A stretch of DNA of 64,000 nt from Eopsaltria australis (Eukaryota > Chordata > Aves > Passeriformes > Petroicidae), in contig JAVTVJ010000520.1 in assembly GCA_034509425.1 (NCBI GenBank), positions 744,001 through 808,000 on the forward strand, written 5' to 3'. The position numbers and the translations under genes are program-made. The notes below the pieces were generated by a model. The model did not search any database, was not told the origin of the DNA, and worked only from the letters and a program-made list of their open reading frames with translations. Each line of letters starts with the position of its first letter. Positions within the stretch are counted from its first letter, which is position 1. This document shows positions 1-62,710 of the stretch, piece by piece.

Positions 1-3000
1 TTCACAAATGAACCAGTCAGACCCAGTTTGCACTGGGATAAATGGGAAGAAGCTTTGCTGATTGGGGAGCCCCAAACTGGGGAGTGAGTGCAGGGGGACA
101 GGGGCCAGCCTTCAGCTCTCCAGCACATAGTAAAGAGAAATCCAGAGTATTTTATCAGCCTGCAGGCTTTGTTAGAAGCCTGGTCAGTCCTGGCACGGGC
201 TGGGATTTATGTTTCAGTGTGGCCTCACTCCCTGCTCTGTACCTGGCCCGAGCCCTGCCCCGATGGACACCCCAGACCCCTCCACAGGACAATAAAACAC
301 CACAGAAAACACACCTCCACCTGCCCCAGCTCAACTCTGGATTACACACCTGCAGTAATTTGAAGCTTTCAACCCCCTTTTTCCCCCCATGTATTACAGT
401 GTAACTCGCGCTCTCAGCCCAAAGCACTGCCATAGAAGTGACATTTGCATGTATTTGATTTATCCGGCCATCAGTGATTCCCAGGACACATCTGCTGGGT
501 TGAGACTGTTTCAGTGAGGTTTAGGGGAGCAGGAGGGCAGGGATGGGCATGGGGGAGGGCAGGGATGGTGGCACAGTGCAGTCCAGCTGCCCCTCCCTGG
601 CAGTGGGGTGGCAGAGAGTGGAGGCTGGAATTGACACCCTGGTTTAATTCTGTGCCTGTGGCAGCTCACACACAAATCTGAGCTGGTAAAACATCCCACA
701 TACCTGGTGAGGTGCCCCATAGTGAGAACAAGACAAGCACAAGCAGCACAAAGCTGCCAGATCTGCCTTTTGTAGAGCAAAAAACCACTCAGAGCCCATG
801 GGAGCCTTTCCCAGCCAGTGTCGAGGGCAGTGGTGGGACTGGGAGATCAATCCCTAGGGGAGTTCCCAGGCTGCAACTCCAAGGTCCCTTTGGGAGATTT
901 GCATTTCCTGTGAGCTGAATATTGGGCAAATTAAAAGTTCCGTGGCATTTTCCTTGCCCTTATCTAGATGGGAATCTGTTCCTCTGAGATTACGCCGCCG
1001 CTTTCTTTTTCTTTTTTTTTTAATTAATTGAGCCCGCTTTAAAAAAAAAAAAAAAAAGCCGCCAATTTCATTTTAATCATGTATTATGCAAATTAGAAAT
1101 TTAAATATCATTAAGAAATCTGTTGCTAACTTAATTTATTTCTGCTGTAGCACCACTGAAGGCTTTTGATCTCAGATTAGCGCTTTGATCTGCTCCCTTG
1201 GTCGGGGTTACGCTCCGCCGCTGCCGTAAACGCTCTTCCTCAGATGTCAAACGTGCAACACCAGAACAGCTTGTTCAAAGCATGGCACGGGAAACGCTGC
1301 CAATTAGGCCAAACGAGGAGGGTTTGCAATGAGGGGAGGTTTGTTTCGAGGAGCCACAGCCTCTTGTGCCGTGCCCCGGCCGTGCCCTGGCCCGTGGGGA
1401 CGAGCGGTGCCGGTGTCCGGCCGAGGATGCAACAGGTCATCCCTGGGAGCAGTGACAAACCTTTCCAGACCTTCCCTGTCTGCTGTTCATTAAAAACACA
1501 ACCCGCCATGTTCCATTAATTCCTCGTTTAGTGCCACTAAAGTGCTGATACATACATTTTAGCTCCAGTGGTTTTAATCAGTTAATTTAACCAGAAGCAT
1601 TAATAATGTATTGCTTTGCCACTTGACTGCTCATCTGTTAAGCAGCTTATACATAGAAGAATGTCACCCCCTGTGACATGAAGTGCCTAATTCAGAGCAA
1701 ATGAAATAGGATTTTGCATATTCAATGGTGAAATGAGAAAAGAAGGAGACACCGTCTCCTGGGAATGGATCAACCTGCTGTGATGGGATTTCTGTCCTGG
1801 CAGGCGGGAAATCCCTCCTTGTGGGACACGCTCACACTTTACGTGTCTGATTTTCTGCTTGAATTCATTCTCTTGGCATTACTCAGCAAGTACCTGGCTC
1901 TGCCTCCTGCTGCACCATGTGGTGGAATCAGAGGCACTGGGAATTTATCTCTGTCCATCAGCTCCTTCACCAGCCACTGTGGGACACTCCCAGAGTGATC
2001 AGTGTGGGGGCCGTGGCAGGGAGGTGACAGTGGGACTGTTCCCACTCAGGTTTAGCCCCACGATGCAGGATCACAGCAGCTGAAATAGAAATGTTCCTGC
2101 TCACCTTTGAGAGTGTCTGGGGACAGCGAGCTCCTGGGCACTGGGGTATCGGCCACCCCCCTGTGCCTGTCTCTCCTCTGAGCTCACGGGGGATCCAAGC
2201 TCCGTGTCCTGCCTCTTCCCAAGCATGTCGGGCAGCAAATCCAGCCGGGTGTGCTGGGGAGTTCAGGAACACCCAAAGCCAAGCCCAGAGGGGCTGCTTG
2301 GTTCCATCTCTCTGCAGGGTATCGCGGACACAGGGAAAGCTCCTGGCTGGGCAGGTTTGTCATGGGCTTCATCAGCCCCATGAAACCGGGATCCTCAGCA
2401 AAAGCAGGTGAAAACACCTCGGACCTGAGAGCCAGGGAAGCTGCCAGCGTGGGAGCAGCTCAGGGACAGGCTGGTGCCTTTTTAATTTACACAAAAGAGA
2501 CGCGCAGTGAACGCGGGCAGCGTGTGAGCGTAAGCGATCCAGACACACCGGCTCCGAGGTTAATCCTCCCCCTGCGTTCCAGGCAGATCCTGCTCCTGGG
2601 TTTTTAGCAATCGGCATCCAGAGCGAGGAGCTCCCGTGGGCAGGGCCAGCTCAGTCCCCGAGCCGCCGAGCCCTGCGCTAGGGCTCTCTTGCGTGATGCG
2701 CGTTGATGAAGCCTGAAATTGCTTTGGATCCGTGGCTGTGCTGCATCACATTAGGCAGTGCCACGCTGAAGTGACAGGGCCACTGCATGATCAGCAGCAG
2801 TTGAAGGGGACAGGGACTCAGATCCTGCCGCTCTGTCAAAGCCGAGAACCCACTGACAGGCCGCGGGGATTATTTTCAGCTCCTTCCCAGAAGGTTTGTT
2901 TCAATCCGTTCGCAAGTTGCGCTCGCTGCCCTGGCGTGGGGCGGCTCCGCGGTGCTGCCGCAGGGCACATCCCGGGATGCTGCCATCTGACACAGGGATG

Positions 3001-4777
3001 GAGGGGAGCCTGTGCGGGGCTGGGGCAGGGGGAGCCACTGCACGTCTCTGGCAGCAAGGGCTTCCCATGAGTAACAAGGGCTCTGGAAGGGTGGGAGCCC
3101 CCAGAGCTGACTGCTTTGCTCACTCATCACTTTGTAGGGTGGGTTTGTTTCTGTTTGGGGACCAGCTGGCATCAACACCAGACCTGGGGCTCTGCTCCAC
3201 GCCAGGCTGAGCACAGGACCAGCTCCTTGGAGCACACTCGTGGAGTGTTTCACAGTAGCAACTCCTCGGGGGAAGGTGCGAGGAGAGGTTTCTTGTGAAT
3301 AAATCTGGCATTGCTTTCCCTTGTTGTTTTGCTGGTATTTATTGCCTTCTGGATTTTGCTGCTCTCACTGCATCCTTGTTATTGCACCTGAGACTGCCAC
3401 AGGCCCCCAGGACGGGGAGGCTCTGGGAGCTGAAGCCCCGTTCCCAGTCACAACTTTGTGCTCCAGGAAACTTCCTTTCACTTCCCAGCAGTGTTATCTT
3501 ATTTTTCTATATAATGCTGCTGGATAAACAGCAGCTCTCATGGGGACCTGGGCCATGGCAGTGAGATTCTCCCCACTGGACTTGTCAGCCAAGCAGCAGT
3601 GTCCGGTTCTCCCAGCCTTCCCAGAGAGGAAGACTCTCCAAAGACTCTCCATTCTCTGCCTCAGGGACCTGTGGAGCAGCATCCTGCAGGAAAAGGCAAT
3701 AAACTCTGTGTACCTGTTCTGATCGGCCCATTTGCTAATTCTATCCCCAAAACAGAGTGATTTGTCCTCAGAAGAGGGCAAATCCCCTGCCTCAGAAAGC
3801 AACAGCAAAAACATTTTACAACCTCAGAGAAAAAAAACCAACCAAAAATACAGCTCTGGGCATGGAAAGGCTGTGAGAGGGAACGGGAGCTCCCGTGTCC
3901 CTGAGGAGCTCCATCCTTGGTAAGAGCTGCCTCAAACCAGGTATTTCTTCCCGGATGTCACATGGAAAGAGGCTGTCAGAGCTGTCTAAATGTGTGAACA
4001 ACACTGTCAGCGGGGGAGAGAAAAGTGTTATCAGAAATAGTTGTTCTTCAAAGCTAAATAACTCCGTGATTTATAAGGAGTAGAAGATAAGAGATCACAC
4101 CACACGCTGAGGGCTGCTGGAATTTTCTTTCTGAGAATGGAGCTGTTTGTTTTGGTAAAAAGCAAAAGAGGAGAGAAACGAAAACCTAAAATACTTCGAC
4201 TTTCTTGACTTAGCTCTTGACAAAGCTAAAAATAACTGTACTGGCACCGAGCCCATGCAGCCACGTCCTGAGATCACTGGAGCAGTGGAGGAGGGTTCCC
4301 AGCCCATGGTCCAGGTGTCTTTCCAGCTCCATCCTGGGGCCATTCCCAAGGTCTTCCAGCACCATCCCTGGGGACAGAGGAATGCAGTGCAGTTTTGCTG
4401 GATGCAGGCAGACCTGATTGCCATCAATGGGATTTTAGCTGTTCTGTGGGATCCAGTTTTTACCCTGAAGAGAGGCTCAAGTTCTTCTACTCTGAGTGAA
4501 ACCCTCTGTGGTTTCCAGCCAAACTTCCCCTTGTGCCAGGTCAGGCCCACTATTGCTCCTCTGGTCTAGACCCAAAGGGAGTTTCAGGCATTTGCTCTGG
4601 AATCTCATTTCAGATTTTGAAAACTCCTCACCTTAGCAGCAATGTCGAGGTCATGAAATAAAATAACATAAAACAGTCAGACGTGAAGCTGATTGTAATT
4701 AGTGTGTTTTCCCATACGCTGGCTGACATTCTCCAGAGAGCAATTAGTCTGCTTTAAGAGTAAAAGACAACTGAATA

Positions 4778-4953
4778 ATTATTTAACCTGCCTGGGATTG
4801 ATTTTAAAATCCAAGAAGTCAGATATAATAATGGATGACTTCATCAAAAAATATGTGAAATCAGTGATAAGGGTTGAAAGCCTTCATCAACAGCCTGTGT
4901 GAAGCATCTCCTACAAGGCTGACTCCCAGCCCCAGATCCCAGTGCACCAAAGG
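4778..4953 (+). repeat. 175-bp direct repeat, copy 1 (intron 1)
   Basis: Starts attatttaacctgcctggga and ends at the AAAGG after gtgcacc. It matches 9113-9292 with about seven substitutions and two small indels (about 96 percent by hand). It is embedded in AT-rich, conserved-looking sequence, so this is probably the ancestral copy. Confidence 0.95.
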
Positions 4954-5734
4954 CCCTACAAACATGGCATAAAAAGAAGGTTTCCAGGGAAAAAATATCT
5001 ATGCAAACTAAGCCAACCTGAATTGATAAACTTCAGCATGTGTTGAACAGCACAAGGCTCTGCAGTGGGGAGCCCATGGGCTCTATTGACTGGTCAAGGA
5101 ACAGCACTGATAAATCAGGCAGCAAATCCTCTCAGGAACCTCAGGAGGATGTCACAAAGTGTGACAGAACTTGTCACAGCCATCTTTTATCTCTCTGCCA
5201 AGCCACGGAAGGGGAATAAAGAAGGAATGAGCAGCTGAGACCTGCACAGGCAAGGAAATAGTGGGAAAGGCCATGGGCACCACAGAGCATCCAGAGATCT
5301 CCAAGACATTGGAAGTGGCTTCCGAAATAGGGCAGAGGTTTATGGAGACAGCAACACTAAAGGAGCTTTGCATATTCAGTACCAATATTTTCCCCATATA
5401 TTTGCATATCCAATTCAATATTTTACTCTCTCGGGTGGGATTTGTTGATAGGTGTTGTATAAAAGTGGAGATTGTTTTGTTGTGGACTCTTCACACCCAT
5501 TGACTCTCGTTTGTGAGAGTGGAGCCAGATGAGGTTTCTGCCCAAGGCCCATGTGGCATCACTTGCAGTGGAGCTGCCCACAACTGTCCAGTCTCAGCAG
5601 CAGATTGCCCAGCCCTGCTTCTTCATCTGTCCTGCTGAGGCTTGCAGGTGACCCCTGGGGTCCCCCAGCCCAGCCATCAGCCAGCTGATGTCACATCCCT
5701 CGTGCTCTCAACGCCACGAGCTGAGCCGTCACCA

Positions 5735-5885
5735 TTTTGCTCGAATGGAAGCACTGCAACAATTATTTTCATAATTAGCTGGCTTTGCAAATTAATGCCA
5801 GTTATGCTGTGTAATCACGATGAAGATTATGCATTAATCAGCTGTTTCAAGCCAGTTATTAGGCTCTTTAAATAATGATGGGAAT
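5735..5885. promoter_or_regulatory. Candidate conserved noncoding element (intron 1)
   Basis: AT-rich block with repeated homeodomain-type cores (cataattagctgg, aaattaatgcc, gcattaatcag) and balanced, non-repetitive sequence, in contrast to the GC-rich surroundings. Enhancer function is a guess from composition and motifs. Confidence 0.3.
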
Positions 5886-8257
5886 GAACGTCTCTGAAGG
5901 AGCGGCGCGGCAGCCAAGAGGGACGGGAGTGTGGGATGTGAGGATCCCGTGGGATGTGAGATCTGTGCACAGATCTGACATCAGGGGCTCCCAGTCTACC
6001 CAGTTTCTGAGCAAAAACCAGGCTGGGGCATGTGGTGGTTGCCCTCAGCACCTTGGCAGCTGTGGGAGATTCCCAATATCCCAGTGAGTTCCCGGTGTGT
6101 TCCCAGCATTGGGAAATATGGAAATCCATCCCCTGGCCTGTCAGCTCCCTCACAGCCTGGCCCTGAACTCAAGGCACTGGGTGGCTGCACAGAAAATTCT
6201 TTCCTGTCAAAATGCCCATTCTATCCAGCTGGATGTCCAGAACGGGAATTTATTTGGGATCAATCACCAATAATCCTCACACCCAGCCCTTCTGTATTCT
6301 CTCAAAGCAAGACATGCTCCAATGCAACCCTGAGAGTGCTGGGCTGGGAGAAAGCCTAATGCCAGCTAGTGGATAATCAGTGGAACATTAACCAGATACC
6401 ACTTCAGGACAGTGCTAGAAAACAAAAAATCCCTTGCTAAACACTCTGGACAGTGAAGCTTTGAACAGAAAGACAGGGGTGAATCTCACACTCACTTCAG
6501 TTTTGTTTATTGTGACTGATGTAATACCGTATATGAAATTTCTCCTGTCCTAAGAAACCTAAATTGAGCTGCCAGCATGTGCAAACTTTGATGTGGATGA
6601 ATAATTTTCTTTGCACCAGTCAAAACCCAAATGTTTTGGCACAACCCAGTGAGAATGAGGCACGTGGACAATTCTGCTACACTGCTGCCTACGCTGCTCA
6701 GCATCCTGGATTGAAAACCTGCCCATGAGTGACTGGCTGAAAATCACGTGAGGCTGAAATGACGCTCCAGAATGAGCATTCAGCCTCTTTTTCTTTATTC
6801 TTCTGCCTATTACCAAAATTAGCACTGAGTTCAGTGGTTTTTTTTTCTAGCAGAGACATGCAGGGAACAGCTCAAACTTTTTTCATGTGAATGTAAATTA
6901 ATTCCCACGCTCGCTTCACAACTGGGGACATGGAGGGACAAAGACTGCAGAGGAAGTGGAGGAAAGGGATTTGTCACAATCAAGGGGAGCAGAAAGTCAG
7001 AGGCCTTTTGCAAGTCCTTGTGCTTCCTTGCTGAGAACATCTCCAGCCATCACTGCTGTGCTTCACCCAGCCCATGGCTCTGATCACATTCCCAGGAGGA
7101 CACCCCAAGCACGGCCATCAGCGAAGTTGTCAGCTTGGCTCTGGCCAAACTGGCACTCCTGGCTAACACCAAACTGCCACAAAACTATAGAAAATACAGT
7201 TTTTCTACATTTTCTGGCTGCTGGAGAAGGATTCATGGCACTGCCTGAAAGCCAGGAGGGCTGAGCAGACATCTGTTGTCTACAGGAAAACATTTGAGGA
7301 CTATCTTAAATTGAAGAGGAAGATTTTCCTTCCGCTAATGAACCCCGAGACCATCTGTTACCAATTGTACTTGCTTATCTCGTGAATCCCTTAATTATAT
7401 TTTGGTTTACTTTTGAACAAGATGGAGCAAGGTTTGTGCTTCTCCGTGGTTCTGCGAGGGGCGCGGGATGGCTCCTGCATCTCAGGGACAAGGACACATC
7501 ATTACATAACCCACCAAGTGACTCCAATTAGAGTGGCTGTCAGTGGGAACTGAGGACAAGAATCACAGACACGGAGCCAAGAAACCCAGCGATGCTGAGA
7601 CATGAGCTCGTTGCCCTTGGGGAGGTGTAATGGCATTAACAACTCTTGAACACAGCAAAGCTGCATCCAAGATGTGCATTACTGAGCAGAGGAGCTGTAG
7701 GGTAGGCAAATCCAGAAGTCTCTGCTGGTCTGAATTAAGAACTCGGAGAACTGAACGTGAGGAACAATAAAATAATGGAGAAGGGGACTGAAAATGGCAC
7801 TGAAAATAGCCAGCAGCAGCACTGCCCTGCCTGGGTCCCGTGCGAGGACCAGAGGTGGGTGATGAGGCAGGAGGGTTTCCAGAGGAGGGCAGTGCCAGTT
7901 TTGTCCCCAGTAACTCCTCTGAGCACAGCCCTGGAGCCCCCCTGCAGATGGGCAATAAGCCTGTGCACTTCCCAAGGTCTGCTCTTAAAGTTTTATGGGA
8001 AGCCACTTATCTGGCTCCTAAAAATATTCCAAGACTTTAAACTGCTTCTTATTGCCCCACAATACCCATCACCCTGAGCATTCTCCTGGACCAGGATATA
8101 AGAAAAACCCAAATCTTCATGTCTTCATTTCAGATCAGGACAGGTCCTCAAGCAAGCCCTGCTCCACCTGCAAACATTCCAAGAGTTTTCTCATCCTCGC
8201 TGCATAAGTTTGCGAAGCAAACTGTGGCTCAGAGGTGGATTTGTCTTTGTCTTGCAG

Positions 8258-58841
<50,584 letters not shown>

Positions 58842-59260
58842 GGAATGGCAGCAGGGGGGGTGGGAGGGAAGGAATTGCGGCAGACGAGGCTGGATGCGCC
58901 CTTAACTAGGGAAGAATGGATTAAAACACAAGGAAAAAAAAATAAGAAAAAAAAAAAAAGCCTGGTTTGTTCATTTCAAGAACAAGGCCTTTGCAAGCCA
59001 GCTGCAATCCATCACCGCAGAGGAGCCAGAACTTCCAAGCACGGACAGTAACGTGGGTCTTGGGGCTTTTTGCGTTGGTTTTGTTACTTTTCATTCCTTT
59101 TTTTTTTGTTTTAATGCTTCAGTCCTCCAGGCCTCATGGAGTCCAACCGCCACCCAGGAGTCTGATGTTTACACACTGAAAAACACGTGGAGGTGAAGCA
59201 GAATTGATCCAACCCCGAGCGGGTGAGGAGGAGCCCTGAGCGCGGCTCCATCAGCACGGC

Positions 59261-59266
59261 AATAAA
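59261..59266 (+). promoter_or_regulatory. Proximal poly(A) signal AATAAA
   Basis: Canonical hexamer 420 bases after the stop codon, followed within 25 bases by GT-containing sequence (gacaggtgtgagc). If used, it would give a short-UTR GRIK3 mRNA of the sort produced by alternative polyadenylation. Confidence 0.45.
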
Positions 59267-61997
59267 CAGGAACACTGGGACAGGTGTGAGCACCTGACCC
59301 ACCCCAACACACACAGCACATTTTGGATACACTGTCCGGGACAGGGAGAGGCATCTGGGAAGCACCGGGATGGTGGAGGCTGTGCCTGCCCTCCGAGCAG
59401 CTCGCGGTGGCCCTCACCTCGCGGCTGTGCTGGCCGCAGCCACCCGGAGCGGGACAGCCACGTGGCAGCATGGTGGCACAAGGTGACACACGTCCCTCAG
59501 CAGATCCAGGGCAGCCGAAGGAAGGGGGGAGTCACCCTGAACGGACCCAAACTCCAGGACAGGGACGGCACAGCGTGGCATGCACAGGACCTTCCGCACC
59601 TCCGAGTGACACCACCCACACTCCCCGTGCCAAGCTCCAGCCCAAGCCCAGGGTGACACCACGGTGATCTCCAGGTCCTCAGCTCCGTCTCTGCTCTTCC
59701 TGCAAAGCTCAGTCTCTCCTGCAGAGAAGCAGGGGAAGCAACCAGGTTCACAGGCTCCAGCAGCAGCAGGAGCAGAGCTGCTTCCAAGAGCCAAAAGTAC
59801 CGATTTCCATGAAATTCAGCAGCACTGAACCATAACTCCAGACTGGGAGGGGACCGTGGGCCTGGTTTAGGACTGAGTGCTCTCCAAGGACCTGAAAGAT
59901 GAATCTCAGCCAGGGCTGACCTGGGAGGAGCAGAGCTGCCAGAGCCAAGCCTGGGGTCCCTCCTGCTCTGACCATGAACTGCCACCCCTCAGGCAGCCTC
60001 TCCATGGGATTTAAGCAAACACACGATAAATGTTTTTAGGAAATCTTCCATGAATTGTCTTCTTATTTTCAGGTTGCTTAACCCAGAAGGTTGGTCCTGC
60101 AGATGAATTTAGGCAGAATTACCAAAGACCCCTCTGCTGACCTAAGGTAACACTCGAGTAACATCCCTCAGCTCCATCCCTGCCAGGGGACCCGCAGGCC
60201 GCCAGTGGGACACAGAAAATAAAACAAATGGAAATTCCTCTGCCCACTGTCACCCAGAATGTCACACACGTGATGCAAAGGTGCTTAAAAGCTCTGATTT
60301 AAACACTGGTGGTGTAGAAAACAGCAACACCCTTCCCCTGCAGGGGTAAGAGGGACAGTGAGCTGCAGCAGGACCCCACCTGTGCCCACCTGTGTGGAGG
60401 GCAGGTGGGGCAGGGATGGAGCAGCCAATGCCCAAGCTCTGTGCCAGGGGTGCAGAGGGTGCTGAGGCCACTGAACTGACCATTGAACTGACCACTGGAC
60501 TGACCCTGTTCGCCCTCCCGAGCTGCACGGCCATTCTGGAGAGTTCATCCTCGCCCAAAGGAACAAACCTGGCTGATTTTGGATTCTTCCCCACCTGCTC
60601 CTCTCCATGCTCAGTCGGGAAGGTTGTCTCAAGCTGAGCAGAATTAGCAAATCAGCTCAAGGGGAAAGAGCTGCTCCCCTGCCCCACCATGGAACACGGT
60701 CTCTCCTTATTTTGCTTTTTCCATGATGCAAAGGAACAGCAGAGTGACCCCAAACAAACCCAGGTGATTTGTCATATTTGACTCAAGTAAAAATATGCAA
60801 AGAATTTACATTCATTTTCACCTTTTCACAAAAAAAACATTAAAAATTAGGGATGAAAGCTGCCAATGCAATGGGCATCAGATTCTTGATAGTTTGCTGC
60901 CCAAATACCTTGAGCAGAGGACAGACTGAAGTGTGGGGCAGCTTCCCAAAGCTAATGACATGCTTTCTGTATTCCTTTGCAAATCCTTAGGCTTGCCAGA
61001 GTAGTAGATTTTATCTTTTCCTTGCAGATTTCTAAGCTTTTAAAAAAAGCAGAGATGAAAACAAAGCCTGAAACTGGCTTTAAATGTCCAGAGAGTAAAA
61101 TAGCACAGAAATCAGCATTCGTTTTGCTTCTTGGCAGATTTTTTTAAAAATAAATAAATCTTGCTAATACGACAAACCCCATTTATTTATTGACACCCAC
61201 CTGATCTGATTTTACTTCCAAATGTGATGGGTGAGCATCTGGAATTGCTGGTGTACTGCCAGCCAGATCAAAGCCTCCGCGTGAACCTTTTCCATCCATC
61301 CCTACACCCCTAAATTAGCCATGAACTGCAGCCAAATTTCTGAAACTACGTTATGGCTTTGTGTTGAAGTTTTGATCATTGGCAACCGATTTGATCATTG
61401 AAACACTTGATATTCAATAAGGGAACGTTCTGCAGCGCCCCAAAACAACGCAGAGGAGCTGCTGGGACCTCAGCCTGGCACAGACCCTTCCCCCTGGCCC
61501 CCGCTCACTGTGACCTGAGGGGACGTGGACGATCTCAGCCCTCAGCCTTCCTGCGGGACCCTGGAGAGCTCCCGGAGCCTCTCCCGTGCCTCCCGTGCGC
61601 TCCTGGTGCCGGAGCCCAAAGCCATGTGTGTGTTCATGCCAGAGGAGGAGCAGCCAATGCTTCCTGACTTGGGAAGGGACAGACCCGAGGGCAAAGCCTC
61701 AAAGCCTTCTGTGAGCGCGTCCGTGACCTGGTTGGGACTGGCGACAACTCACGTTCTGAAATCATCTGACTTCCAACACTGCTTAACTCGGTTCCCTCTT
61801 TCCCTTCGGCAGAGGGACTGGAAAACCACAGAGGAAATAGAGAAAAAGCAGGTTTGAGTTATTAAACTGTACCTAAACTGTTGTCACCTCGGCTCACCGT
61901 CCCCTCATCACTTGCTTTTTCCCTCCAACTCTCCCGTGAGGCAGAGCAGGGACAGCCAGGGGTGGATTTTCTGTTTGGAGTCAACCAACAGCACGTG

Positions 61998-62121
61998 CCA
62001 GGTCTGGTGTGGAGGGGACAGACCCACAGAGAGATGGAATATGCAAAGGGGAACCAGCTCCAGGTCTGGTGTGGAGGGGACAGACCCACAGAGAGATGGA
62101 ATATGCAAAGGGGAACCAGCT
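61998..62121 (+). repeat. Perfect 62-bp tandem duplication in the 3' UTR
   Basis: Copies 61998-62059 and 62060-62121 are identical base for base, starting ccaggtctggtgtggagggg. Perfect identity points to a very recent event, a polymorphic repeat or an assembly duplication. Confidence 0.97.
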
Positions 62122-62556
62122 CCAGCTCTGGGCACCCACTGCTGGGAGCAGGACTCGGCCAGGAGCTGGCACAGAGGCTCTCTGGGGAGGGCACAGCAAA
62201 GGGACATCGTGGATCCTGGTGGCTTCGCCCAGTGTTCACCCCAGTGACTGTGGGCTGTCCCCGGAGTGCTCGGGGCCGGCATAGCAGGAGCATCCCCAGG
62301 CCTTGGCATCACAAGCCCTCTGCTCTGTACCTTACTTTGACATGTTTCTCAAAAAAAAAAATAAAAAAGAAAAAGAAAAAAAAATACAAAACAAAACAGA
62401 AAAGAGTGGGAAAAAAGGAAAAAATAGTCTCCGTGACATTCAGGGGATTTTCCTTTGTGGACATGCAGAATTTCTATGAATATAGTTTTTTGTAAACATT
62501 TTGTAACAATTTTGGTTTCATAGTAACTGTGTTACTTGCTGATCATTCTAGGCTGA

Positions 62557-62564
62557 TGTAAATA
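62557..62564 (+). promoter_or_regulatory. Pumilio response element candidate (TGTAAATA)
   Basis: Exact match to the Pumilio consensus UGUAHAUA, about 130 bases before the distal poly(A) signal, in the AT-rich and probably conserved end of the 3' UTR. Pumilio proteins repress or localise many neuronal mRNAs through such sites. Function is inferred from the motif alone. Confidence 0.35.
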
Positions 62565-62685
62565 CAATTTCCAAAAAATAAAAAAAAGAAAAAAAGAAAA
62601 AATTCTGATTATTTTCCTTTTTAAGACACTGTGATATATCAAAGTGCACAGTTTGCTGTATGAAGTAATATGGTTTTAAATTTTA

Positions 62686-62691
62686 AATAAA
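62686..62691 (+). promoter_or_regulatory. Distal poly(A) signal AATAAA
   Basis: Canonical hexamer in an AT-rich stretch, with overlapping ATAAATAA context and a T/G-rich element (tggagtttatgcctgttt) about 18 bases downstream. With the copy at 62577-62582 it is the most likely end of the full-length transcript. Confidence 0.55.
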
Positions 62692-62710
62692 TAATTTCTA
62701 GAAAATAATG

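Larger units (their letters stand above)
1..8257 (+). other. Intron 1 of GRIK3 (3' part)
   Basis: No exon recognised. It contains T and A homopolymers (1006-1020, 1041-1057), AT-rich stretches resembling conserved noncoding DNA (about 1058-1145, 4620-4900, 5735-5885) and the first copy of a 175-bp direct repeat (4778-4953). The open frames here have no recognisable protein. Confidence 0.85.
58842..62710 (+). other. GRIK3: GRIK3 3' UTR (inferred extent)
   Basis: There is no further coding sequence after the stop, and no splice-like boundary is needed. The region carries a proximal AATAAA at 59261-59266, internal AATAAA copies at 60218, 61149, 61153 and 62360, and two distal ones at 62577 and 62686, followed by a GT-rich stretch. 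The final 250 bases are AT-rich and hold a Pumilio-type octamer. Mammalian GRIK3 also has a multi-kilobase 3' UTR. A perfect 62-bp tandem duplication lies at 61998-62121. The 3' limit is inferred from poly(A) signals only. Confidence 0.6.

Noticed and set aside
1006..1057. T-run and A-run as a retrotransposon poly(A) tail or hairpin
   Set aside because: No SINE or LINE body or target-site duplication flanks it; it is better treated as simple homopolymers.
61881..62495. 204-codon frame in the 3' UTR
   Set aside because: It contains the 62-bp duplication and an A-rich stretch read as lysines; no support as a gene.
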